Below are positions 1-5,001 of a stretch of 5,124 bases of DNA, in pieces. The stretch spans positions 1 to 5,124 of the forward strand of contig CABUWB010000166.1 of assembly GCA_902495025.1 (NCBI GenBank). The letters run 5' to 3'. How positions within the stretch are numbered: position 1 is the first letter of the stretch; each line of letters begins with the position of its first letter. This DNA is from an uncultured Eubacteriales bacterium (GTDB taxonomy: Bacteria; Bacillota; Clostridia; Lachnospirales; CAG-274). The notes under the pieces are model-generated. The model searched no databases, was not told the origin of the DNA, and saw only the letters and a program-made list of their open reading frames with translations. A program made the translations under genes and the position numbers.

Positions 1-885
1 AAAATATGCGTAGGTCAGGTGTTCAAGCTCGGGCGAGAGTGAATGCCTTAAATCTGTTTCCAGAAATACAGAGGGCTCTGTTTTAATGTTTTTACTCTCT
101 GCAAAGCGTGTTATATGACGGATACTTCTTTTAGCCTCAAAGTAAGGGTCAAACCTGTTAAGCTCTCCGCTGCCGAGAGATGGTGAGTGGGTTGTAAGCG
201 CAATATTAACACTATCGCATGTTTCAAGCAGAGCCTCTATTACCTTAAATTCCTGAGGGGTAAAGTCTGTAAAGCTGTCAATCCATACAGAGGTGTTTTT
301 AAACATACGGCTGCCACGTATACGCTCGGCAAGTATATCAAGCAGTGAGTCCTTGGCTATGTACCTCTGACTTATGTTTTGGTTAAAGCTCTTGTATATT
401 TCGCCTATATCGTGCAGCTTATCAGAAAAAGCTCTGTTTTTATCGTAAAATAAACCTGCCTTTTCACTTATATCCTCTGGCGGTATTGAGTAGCGTGTGA
501 ACTCTGTTATAAGTGCGGACATATTGTCAATAAAACCCTGTCTTGCAGCGCTTTTGCCGTAAAAAACAAGACTGTCGCTTTTAATAAGCTCGCCTATAAT
601 TTTGCGTAAAAGCAGCACCTTGCCGTTATCGTCAAGTATTTTTTCGCTGCTGCCGCCCGTTTTAAGCAGAATACGGTGTGCAAGGTGAGCAAAGCTCAGT
701 ACTTCACTGTTCATAAGTATATGATTTTTGGCGGCGGCACTCAACAGCCTTTCAGACTCAAGAGAAAATTGCTCGGGTACGATGTACAGGGCATTTTTAC
801 CCTCATCGGCTGCATTTAATATCTCGTTTATACACATAGTGCTTTTGCCGCTGCCGGGTATGCCTAAAATATATCTTAGTTTCAT
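1..885 (-). CDS. addB: AddB (RexB-like), ATP-dependent helicase/deoxyribonuclease subunit B, N-terminal part
   Basis: The reverse strand is open from ATG at 885 to the window edge, giving 295 residues with no stop; the rest of the gene lies to the left. AddB is the second subunit of AddAB, the Firmicute counterpart of RecBCD, which processes double-strand breaks for RecA-dependent repair in the cytoplasm. Visible marks are a Walker A loop GIPGSGKS at residues 8-15, the VPEQF segment at 36-40, VLSFAHLAHRIL at 62-73 and the IDSFTDFTPQE segment at 202-212, which matches the family's conserved D-G-F-x-x-F-T-P-x-E region. Family members are about 1,100-1,200 residues, so roughly a quarter is seen. 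The C-terminal nuclease domain and the iron-sulfur cysteines of the family are outside the window. GAGGTGG (890-896) is the ribosome binding site, with its GAGG core 7 bases before the ATG. addA is expected downstream, to the left, but is not seen. The plus-strand frame at 728-958 is a shadow of this gene. Confidence 0.9.
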   Translation of the reverse strand, partial: MKLRYILGIPGSGKSTMCINEILNAADEGKNALYIVPEQFSLESERLLSAAAKNHILMNSEVLSFAHLAHRILLKTGGSSEKILDDNGKVLLLRKIIGELIKSDSLVFYGKSAARQGFIDNMSALITEFTRYSIPPEDISEKAGLFYDKNRAFSDKLHDIGEIYKSFNQNISQRYIAKDSLLDILAERIRGSRMFKNTSVWIDSFTDFTPQEFKVIEALLETCDSVNIALTTHSPSLGSGELNRFDPYFEAKRSIRHITRFAESKNIKTEPSVFLETDLRHSLSPELEHLTYAYF

Positions 886-909
886 AAGTCCACCTCATTT
901 CATGAAAAT

Positions 910-938
910 ATTATATCATAAATTTTTTGGTTTGATAA
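910..938 (-). promoter_or_regulatory. Predicted sigma-A promoter of addB
   Basis: On the reverse strand a perfect TATAAT (910-915) is preceded by TG plus one base, an extended -10. A weak -35, TTATCA (933-938, four of six consensus bases), lies 17 bases upstream. It reads towards addB and gives a leader of about 20 bases. The remaining divergent spacer to 973 is almost pure A/T. I could not pick a convincing -10/-35 pair there for the plus-strand gene at 974. Confidence 0.6.
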
Positions 939-959
939 TACATTATATTATAAAATAAT

Positions 960-966
960 GGGAGGG
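960..966 (+). promoter_or_regulatory. Ribosome binding site fixing a TTG start
   Basis: GGGAGGG is a near-perfect Shine-Dalgarno sequence. Its GGAGG core (961-965) ends 8 bases before the TTG at 974. No in-frame ATG or GTG precedes the predicted membrane segment, so this site decides the start. The ATG at 958-960 is out of frame and overlaps the site, so it is not the start. Confidence 0.75.
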
Positions 967-973
967 AAAAAAT

Positions 974-1381
974 TTGGGCACAAGGATATTTGTTGTCCGT
1001 TTGAGGACCATAATTAAATATGCGCTTATACTGCTTGCGGCAGCAGGTGTTATTGCGTTTGCTGTGTGTATGTTTGGTGCGGGTAAGGATACGCCTACAT
1101 ATTCACCCGGTACATACAGTGCGGAAATTGTGCTGCATCAAAACCCCGTAAGTATACAGGTTACGGTGGACAGACACAGCATTGAAAGCGTTGAAATGCT
1201 TAATATGGGCGAAACCGAGGCTGTATTCTATCCCGTATTTGAGCAGAGTTTTGACGATATTGCACAGCAGATTGTGTCCCTGCAGTCAACCGAGGATGTG
1301 CAGCTTAACGAGGATAATGCCGTTACGGGCGGAATTATTATTGACGCTGTAAACACTGCGCTTGCCGAGGCTGAGAAATAA
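974..1381 (+). CDS. Membrane-anchored protein with degenerate FMN-binding-like domain
   Basis: This is a 135-residue protein starting at TTG, supported by the strong upstream ribosome binding site. Residues 1-15 are basic (R4, R9, R11, K15) and are followed by one hydrophobic segment at about 16-34, so it is probably held in the membrane with residues 35-135 outside. The outer part resembles the FMN_bind fold (PF04205): a YSPGTYSAEI opening at 43-52, two beta strands reading VSIQVTVDRHSIESVEML at 59-76, and a C-terminal helix GIIIDAVNTALAEA at 120-133. Known FMN_bind domains carry an S-G-A-T flavin-attachment motif before that helix; here the same place reads DNAVTGG (114-120), so covalent flavin binding is unlikely. 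The gene diverges from addB and no terminator is seen before the tRNA promoter, so its transcript may end at the terminator at 1551-1577. The fold is an inference from remembered family patterns, and the function is unknown. Confidence 0.65.
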   Translation: MGTRIFVVRLRTIIKYALILLAAAGVIAFAVCMFGAGKDTPTYSPGTYSAEIVLHQNPVSIQVTVDRHSIESVEMLNMGETEAVFYPVFEQSFDDIAQQIVSLQSTEDVQLNEDNAVTGGIIIDAVNTALAEAEK

Positions 1382-1403
1382 TATAAATATTTTTAAATTA
1401 CTA

Positions 1404-1433
1404 TTGACATACCCGGTTATAATGTGGTATTAT
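1404..1433 (+). promoter_or_regulatory. Predicted promoter of the tRNA-Pro gene
   Basis: A perfect TTGACA (1404-1409) and TATTAT (1428-1433) are separated by 18 bases. Transcription would start near 1440, about 30 bases before the mature tRNA. A TATAAT at 1418-1423 lies only 8 bases after the -35 and does not fit as its partner. Confidence 0.7.
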
Positions 1434-1470
1434 TTCTATTGCACGTTGATAATGTAAATGTGCATAATAC

Positions 1471-1544
1471 CGGGGCGTGGCGTAGCTTGGTAGCGCGCTT
1501 GAATGGGGTTCAAGAGGTCGCAAGTTCAAATCTTGTCGCCCCGA
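1471..1544 (+). tRNA. tRNA-Pro (anticodon GGG)
   Basis: The 74-base cloverleaf folds completely. The acceptor stem pairs 1471-1477 with 1537-1543 in seven Watson-Crick pairs. The D stem is 1480-1483 with 1493-1496, enclosing AGCTTGGTA. The anticodon stem CTTGA/TCAAG (1498-1502 and 1510-1514) holds the loop ATGGGGT with anticodon GGG at 1505-1507. The variable loop is AGGTC, and the T stem pairs 1520-1524 with 1532-1536 around TTCAAAT. The discriminator base is A1544. A C at position 1 is typical of bacterial tRNA-Pro. The unusual A32-U38 loop pair is also found in Escherichia coli tRNA-Pro(GGG), which supports the identity. CCA is not encoded (TTT follows), so it must be added by nucleotidyltransferase. 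The tRNA decodes CCC and CCU. It stands alone, not in a tRNA cluster. Confidence 0.96.
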
Positions 1545-1550
1545 TTTATG

Positions 1551-1577
1551 GCTGTAGTTTAATACTACAGCTTTTTT
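1551..1577 (+). terminator. Rho-independent terminator of the tRNA unit
   Basis: GCTGTAGT (1551-1558) and ACTACAGC (1564-1571) form a perfect 8-base-pair stem with a 5-base loop, followed by six T (1572-1577). It starts 7 bases after the tRNA and probably also ends read-through from the gene at 974. Confidence 0.9.
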
Positions 1578-1593
1578 GTTTGTCTTTTTAATA

Positions 1594-1622
1594 TTGAAAT
1601 TTATCTGATTAAGAGTTATAAT
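1594..1622 (+). promoter_or_regulatory. Predicted promoter of the zinc-ribbon protein gene
   Basis: TTGAAA (1594-1599) and a perfect TATAAT (1617-1622) are separated by 17 bases. The start of transcription would be near 1629, giving a leader of about 46 bases. The preceding terminator makes this an independent unit. Confidence 0.75.
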
Positions 1623-1635
1623 AAGGTAAAGATTA

Positions 1636-1668
1636 GGGAGTGTATTCCTCCCACACGTTTTAAGGGGG
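1636..1668 (+). promoter_or_regulatory. Leader with two competing pairings around the ribosome binding site
   Basis: GGGAG (1636-1640) can pair with CTCCC (1648-1652) in a small hairpin. The same CTCCC can instead pair with the GGGGG (1664-1668) of the ribosome binding site AAGGGGG (1662-1668), with one G-U pair. The arrangement resembles a minimal on/off translation switch, but the stems are only 5 base pairs long and the behaviour is inference. Confidence 0.3.
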
Positions 1669-1675
1669 TTTATCT

Positions 1676-2413
1676 ATGTACACATTTGAATTTGTTATGA
1701 AAAAGAAGGAAAACCAGCAGGAGATTGAAAAGGCTTTTGCGGTTTATACAACTGCGCTGGAGCTTAACGGTCAGATACTCAGAAGGCATAAAAGCTATAC
1801 CAATATGGGTGATGTGCTCGAGCTTAGGGTTGTTGCGCCTGAAAAAACTACCTTTGAAACCTCAAACGAAAATATCAATGTGCAGAATGCAAGAGAGAGG
1901 TTTGAGGAAATTTATGGTGAAAAGGTTGTATGGAACTGCATAGGCGAAAACAGGAACGTAACAGGCAGCTGTAACTGTAAAAGGAGTGATTACTTTATTT
2001 TAAAGGGTAATATGAAGGATACGGTTTCACCTGTTCTTTGCGGCAACTGTGGCAAGAGTATACCGCTGTACCGCCTGCCAAGAAATTACAGCAGGGAGGA
2101 ATATTACGATATTCTCGAATGGCAGAGGGCTTATAATGACCTTAATGACCTTTTCAAGCAGGGACTTGATGAAAGATATGCCTACGAAATGCTTAACAAG
2201 GCAAACAGCAGCCTTAATGTTGAGGGCAGACGTATTGCCAAGGCATTAAAGGAAAAAACGGGTACGAGAGTGTACTACCATATGTTTAAATACTATGGCA
2301 AAAATAAAAACGAGTGCCCTATCTGCGGTGAGGAATGGGTAAATAACGATGAAGAATATAATGTTGATTATATCTGCCACCGCTGCAGCCTTGTATCAAG
2401 TGATGACCAATAA
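1676..2413 (+). CDS. DUF2310-like protein with two Cys4 zinc-binding sites
   Basis: This 245-residue soluble protein has no signal peptide or membrane segment. The ATG at 1676 follows AAGGGGG by 7 bases. It resembles the DUF2310 family (PF10071), described as zinc-ribbon proteins that may bind nucleic acid; no member's function is firmly known to me. Two cysteine sets are visible: C99 and C101 with C122-x-x-C125 (CGNC) in the middle, and C214-x-x-C217 with C234-x-x-C237 (CPICGEEW ... CHRC) at the end, each able to hold one zinc ion. Between them lie family-like stretches: EEYYDILEWQRAYNDLNDLF at 141-160, SSLNVEGRRIAKALKEKTG at 178-196 and VYYHMFKYYG at 199-208. Residues 1-85 form an alpha/beta N-terminal domain without cysteines. 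It is transcribed alone, from its own promoter to the terminator at 2430. Zinc binding is a confident inference; the role is not known. Confidence 0.75.
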   Translation: MYTFEFVMKKKENQQEIEKAFAVYTTALELNGQILRRHKSYTNMGDVLELRVVAPEKTTFETSNENINVQNARERFEEIYGEKVVWNCIGENRNVTGSCNCKRSDYFILKGNMKDTVSPVLCGNCGKSIPLYRLPRNYSREEYYDILEWQRAYNDLNDLFKQGLDERYAYEMLNKANSSLNVEGRRIAKALKEKTGTRVYYHMFKYYGKNKNECPICGEEWVNNDEEYNVDYICHRCSLVSSDDQ

Positions 2414-2422
2414 TATGTACAT

Positions 2423-2458
2423 AAAAAGACCGATGTGAATTTTGACATCGGTTTTTTT
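2423..2458. terminator. Bidirectional terminator between convergent genes
   Basis: CCGATGT (2430-2436) and ACATCGG (2445-2451) form a 7-base-pair stem with an 8-base loop. On the plus strand seven T follow (2452-2458), ending the zinc-ribbon gene. On the minus strand the AAAAA at 2423-2427 becomes the T tract, ending the LRR gene whose stop lies at 2474. Confidence 0.85.
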
Positions 2459-2473
2459 ATTTTGCTGACGTTT

Positions 2474-3520
2474 TTATTTATGTCCGTTAATGATTACCTG
2501 AAAGTCTCTGTTTCTAAACCATTCGCCAAAGGCATTGCTTTCATCTGGACTAATACTGTCGCAGTGATAATAAGCGACCTCTTTCAGCTTTGGCATTGTA
2601 TACATAGGTGCAAGGCTTTCAAGCGGTGTATAGCTAAGCTCCAACTTTTCCAGATTTGGGAGATTTGAAAGCGGTGTTATGTCAGATACATCAGAGCCAT
2701 ACAGGTAAAGCTCCCGCAGTTTATCCTTGCCTGCAAGAGGTGATACATCAGAAATAAGTTTTTCCTTTTCATGTATAAGATTCTGAAATGAGGAAAGCAA
2801 CTCAATATTCTGCATATCCCTTACAGCTGATATATCATAAACATTCGTATAGTCCAGTCTCAGCTCCTTCATTTTTGTCATACCCGAAAGGGAGCTTATA
2901 TCATCAACCCCAGTATGGGATAAATTAAGGTACTCCATTTCTGTAAGAGTTGAAAATGAGGAAATATCAGTTATATCTGTTTCTGATAAATCAAGGTTTT
3001 TAAGTCCTGTTATTGATGAAATATTGCCAACATCAGTAATTATGGTGTTAATATCAAGCTCTGTTAATGATGGAAATGTACCGCTGAAATTAAGGGACAG
3101 CGTATTATTCCGACAGGAATAATGCAGGCTGTTTAAATTCTCCATATGGCTTAATGCCTCAAAATTATGCAGTTCAAGATTATTTATATAAAGGTTGGTA
3201 ATGTCTTTATCCGCAATATCCTCAATCGTTCCGTCAATACAACTTTCATCGGATAACAGGCAGTAAAAAGTCCTGTCCTCCATCTCTAATATTTGCTCCC
3301 TATATTTTTTCTGAGAGAACGGGGCTATTATAAGATTTTCGCAGCTTTCGGGCAGTTCATCAACAGTGCATACAATTTCCGAGCTGTTTGAATTTATTAT
3401 AATCTTATCATGGCTGTTCTGCTGTTTATATTTTACAATTGATGAATGTATGGAAACTGCCCATAAACAGGCAACACCAATAAGTAAAATAATTCTCAAA
3501 GCAGACTTTATTTTTGTCAT
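2474..3520 (-). CDS. Exported leucine-rich-repeat protein, internalin-type repeats
   Basis: The protein has 348 residues. A basic start (K3, K5, R9) and a hydrophobic stretch at about 7-24 form a signal peptide or membrane anchor. Residues 30-100 are a non-repeat region with four cysteines (C51, C60, C87, C94). From about 105 come leucine-rich repeats: weaker ones to 166, then exact 22-residue units at 167-188, 189-210 and 211-232, a 29-residue unit at 233-261, and further units at 262-283, 284-305 and about 306-327. The consensus L-x-x-L-x-x-L-x-L-x-x-T-x-(I/V)-x-D-I-S-x is that of internalin-type repeats, which usually bind proteins. No LPxTG motif, wall-binding or other enzymatic domain follows the repeats. 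The ATG at 3520 has a GGGGG ribosome binding site (3530-3534) at 9 bases. The gene is transcribed alone. The partner is unknown; adhesion or signalling at the cell surface is a guess. Plus-strand frames inside it are shadows. Confidence 0.85.
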   Translation of the reverse strand: MTKIKSALRIILLIGVACLWAVSIHSSIVKYKQQNSHDKIIINSNSSEIVCTVDELPESCENLIIAPFSQKKYREQILEMEDRTFYCLLSDESCIDGTIEDIADKDITNLYINNLELHNFEALSHMENLNSLHYSCRNNTLSLNFSGTFPSLTELDINTIITDVGNISSITGLKNLDLSETDITDISSFSTLTEMEYLNLSHTGVDDISSLSGMTKMKELRLDYTNVYDISAVRDMQNIELLSSFQNLIHEKEKLISDVSPLAGKDKLRELYLYGSDVSDITPLSNLPNLEKLELSYTPLESLAPMYTMPKLKEVAYYHCDSISPDESNAFGEWFRNRDFQVIINGHK

Positions 3521-3556
3521 TATAATATACCCCCATATTTTATATATTCTATATGG

Positions 3557-3585
3557 ATTATATCATAGCATAAAATATATGTAAA
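3557..3585 (-). promoter_or_regulatory. Predicted promoter of the LRR gene
   Basis: On the reverse strand TTTACA (3580-3585) and a perfect TATAAT (3557-3562) are 17 bases apart, with TG one base before the -10. Transcription would start near 3550, about 30 bases before the ATG. The -35 lies directly behind the pilin terminator, so the LRR gene is an independent unit. Confidence 0.75.
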
Positions 3586-3586
3586 C

Positions 3587-3624
3587 AAAAAACAGAAACA
3601 CTCAATAAGCAAGTGTTTCTGTTT
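3587..3624 (-). terminator. Rho-independent terminator of the pilin gene
   Basis: Bases 3591-3602 and 3612-3623 are perfect inverted repeats of 12 bases (13 with the next A-T pair) around a 9-base loop. On the reverse strand the stem runs into six T, the complement of A at 3587-3592, partly inside the stem. It lies about 30 bases after the pilin stop. There is no T tract in the plus direction, so it works for the minus strand. Confidence 0.85.
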
Positions 3625-3653
3625 AAAAAAAATGACTTAAATTATAAATTTTA

Positions 3654-4262
3654 TCAGGTTTTGCCGCCTAAGGTGATTTCATTGCCGCTCGATTGGCCAC
3701 CTATCATGCCTGCAAACTTTCCAGATGCTTCAGAGTCCTTGTTTTTACCTTTACGGCAGGCACTATAATTAAATTGCAGTGCACGACCCTTGCCTACGAA
3801 ATTAATCTGGTATCTGTCCCATGTATATTTTGACTGACAGAGTATATTAACCTTGTCCTTTGAAAATTGAGGCTCTTTTCCCTGCCGCATATGTACATTT
3901 TGTGTAGCACCCGGCTTTAAAATACCGTTTTCTTCAAGTATTTCTGCAATTACCATGCTGGATGTACGTATTTCGTCATCATCAACATAAATGTAGCCAT
4001 GGTACAGGCTATTTCGGTCGCCTGTCCAAGGTGTCTGTGTATAATCAAGTGAATTATTTTGAGCCAATGCCAAACCAAGCTGAAGATAACTGCTAATTGT
4101 TTTGGCATTTGAAACATCAGCAGCGTTATTTGCTTTTTCTATATATCCTACAATTGAGGGAGTAAGCAGTGCAATTAATATAACCATAATTGCGATTACA
4201 ACAATAAGCTCTACAAGGCTGAAACCTTTTATATTCTTTTTAAATTTTAAGATTTTATCCAT
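3654..4262 (-). CDS. Type IV prepilin-like protein
   Basis: The protein has 202 residues. A short basic leader (residues 1-13, ending in K-G) is followed by FSLVELIVVIAIMVILIALL. This is the class III signal cut by prepilin peptidase between G13 and F14, and E18 becomes Glu5 of the mature protein, needed for assembly. The hydrophobic helix runs to about residue 38 and continues as the usual amphipathic stalk to about 65. The mature protein would be 189 residues, longer than a ComGC pseudopilin and in the range of a major or minor pilin. The globular part has two cysteines (C142, C169) that could form the C-terminal disulfide loop seen in many pilins, and ends in a Gly/Ser-rich tail (about 180-202). 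The ATG at 4262 follows GGAGGG (4270-4275) by 7 bases. No assembly ATPase, platform protein or peptidase gene is nearby, so it must use a machine encoded elsewhere. Pilus, pseudopilus or competence role cannot be settled. Confidence 0.88.
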   Translation of the reverse strand: MDKILKFKKNIKGFSLVELIVVIAIMVILIALLTPSIVGYIEKANNAADVSNAKTISSYLQLGLALAQNNSLDYTQTPWTGDRNSLYHGYIYVDDDEIRTSSMVIAEILEENGILKPGATQNVHMRQGKEPQFSKDKVNILCQSKYTWDRYQINFVGKGRALQFNYSACRKGKNKDSEASGKFAGMIGGQSSGNEITLGGKT

Positions 4263-4294
4263 AATACATCCCTCCGTATCTATGATAAATTGAA

Positions 4295-4320
4295 GAGTTA
4301 TAACTTTTGGCTATAAGCTC
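4295..4320 (-). repeat. Small imperfect hairpin in the pilin 5' leader
   Basis: GAGTTATA-type sequence at 4295-4303 is complementary to TATAA-G-CTC at 4312-4320, apart from one bulged base, around an 8-base loop. It lies in the predicted leader of the pilin transcript (about 4263-4335). It is short and AT-rich and may have no function. Confidence 0.25.
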
Positions 4321-4341
4321 TATAATTTTTTTCTTATAATT

Positions 4342-4369
4342 ATTTTACCACATATCGGAAAAATGTCAA
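4342..4369 (-). promoter_or_regulatory. Predicted promoter of the pilin gene
   Basis: On the reverse strand a perfect TTGACA (4364-4369) and TAAAAT (4342-4347) are separated by 16 bases, with TG one base before the -10. The expected start near 4335 gives a leader of about 70 bases, long for this window, in which I recognise no known riboswitch. Confidence 0.65.
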
Positions 4370-4389
4370 TATCATTAATCATATTTTTA

Positions 4390-4426
4390 ACAATTAAAGT
4401 ATATACAATTAAATCATATTGTATAT
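4390..4426. repeat. AT-rich inverted and direct repeats between bioY and the pilin promoter
   Basis: ATATACAAT (4401-4409) and ATTGTATAT (4418-4426) are perfect 9-base inverted repeats with an 8-base loop. ACAATTAAA occurs twice in direct orientation (4390-4398 and 4405-4413), 15 bases apart. Two readings are possible: a weak terminator of the bioB-bioY transcript (no T tract follows the stem), or an operator or UP-like element upstream of the pilin -35. Nothing else is seen in the 4370-4448 spacer. Confidence 0.35.
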
Positions 4427-4448
4427 CATAGATTAAATTTATAAATAC

Positions 4449-4997
4449 TTATTCATAAAAATCCCCATTTACCTTTACTCTTTGGCTTATTACAGGTGCA
4501 ATAAAAGCACTTACTATGACTTTGGCAAGGTCTATTAAAAGAAATGGCATTACGCAGGCAGCAAAGGCAGATGCAAGGCTTGTTTTCTGTACGAAAGCAA
4601 ACCAGAGTACCGCAAGCAGATAGGTAACAAAGGTTGATGCGTATATACCTATAATCTGCAAGAGCTTGTTTTTTGGAAATTTTTTAATAACAAGTGCCGA
4701 AAGCACCGCTGTAAAGAAAAAGCCTATAAGGCAGCCGCCCGTAGGTCCTACAAGCTTTGAAAGTCCGCCAGAAAAGCCCGAGAACACAGGCAGACCGAAA
4801 GCACCAAGCAGATAATAAACAAGGTAGCTCCAGAATACGCCCTTTGTACCTAATATATAAGCTGCAAAGTAAATTACAAGGTTTGTAAAGGAAATTGGAA
4901 TAGGTCCAATCTGTATGGACATGGGGCCAAGTATGCACATAGCCGCAGACATAAGTGCATAAGCTGTCATTTTTCTTGTGGTAAGTTTTTTGTTCAT
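4449..4997 (-). CDS. bioY: BioY, biotin transporter substrate-binding (S) component
   Basis: This 182-residue integral membrane protein has the usual BioY length and about six hydrophobic segments. BioY captures biotin outside the cell and imports it, either with the shared ECF module (EcfT plus two ATPases) or, as reported for some, alone. Family marks are IQIGPIPISFTNLVIYFAAYILGT (28-51, the IGPIPIS loop), YLLGAFGLPVFSGFSGGLSKLVGPTGG (62-88) and PFLLIDLAKVIVSAFIAPVI (151-170), with D156 and K159 in the last helix where the family has its conserved D-x-x-K. No EcfT or ATPase gene adjoins it in the window. The ATG at 4997 lies 4 bases after the bioB stop, and its ribosome binding site AGGAG (5007-5011) is inside the last bioB codons, so the two are co-transcribed and probably translationally coupled. 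Control by BirA/BioR would act upstream of bioB, outside the window. Confidence 0.95.
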   Translation of the reverse strand: MNKKLTTRKMTAYALMSAAMCILGPMSIQIGPIPISFTNLVIYFAAYILGTKGVFWSYLVYYLLGAFGLPVFSGFSGGLSKLVGPTGGCLIGFFFTAVLSALVIKKFPKNKLLQIIGIYASTFVTYLLAVLWFAFVQKTSLASAFAACVMPFLLIDLAKVIVSAFIAPVISQRVKVNGDFYE

Positions 4998-5001
4998 ATT
5001 A

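Noticed and set aside
728..958. Plus-strand open frame of 76 codons.
   Set aside because: It lies almost wholly antisense to the addB start, has no ribosome binding site, and its sequence is the complement of a well-recognised AddB N terminus.
1418..1423. TATAAT as the -10 of the TTGACA at 1404.
   Set aside because: The spacing is only 8 bases; TATTAT at 1428-1433 gives a proper 18-base spacing.
1503..1509. The anticodon loop ATGGGGT with A32 and U38 looked abnormal for a tRNA.
   Set aside because: The same A32-U38 pair occurs in Escherichia coli tRNA-Pro(GGG), so it supports the identity and is not a defect.
1545..1577. The tRNA 3' end as an integration site for a mobile element.
   Set aside because: No copy of the tRNA end is repeated elsewhere in the window and no integrase is present; the tRNA is followed at once by an ordinary terminator.
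2435..2668. Plus-strand frame of 77 codons behind the zinc-ribbon gene.
   Set aside because: It starts inside the terminator stem and is antisense to the last LRR repeats; no ribosome binding site is seen.
3464..3469. Lipobox around C18 of the LRR protein (GVAC).
   Set aside because: The -3 residue is glycine where leucine or a similar residue is needed, so a lipoprotein call is not supported.
4263..4341. A cyclic di-GMP riboswitch ahead of the pilin gene.
   Set aside because: The leader is too short and AT-rich, and none of the conserved GC-containing cores of the known c-di-GMP classes is present.
4684..4938. A minus-strand frame of 84 codons overlapping bioY.
   Set aside because: It is a shifted frame inside a well-recognised BioY sequence with no own start signals.
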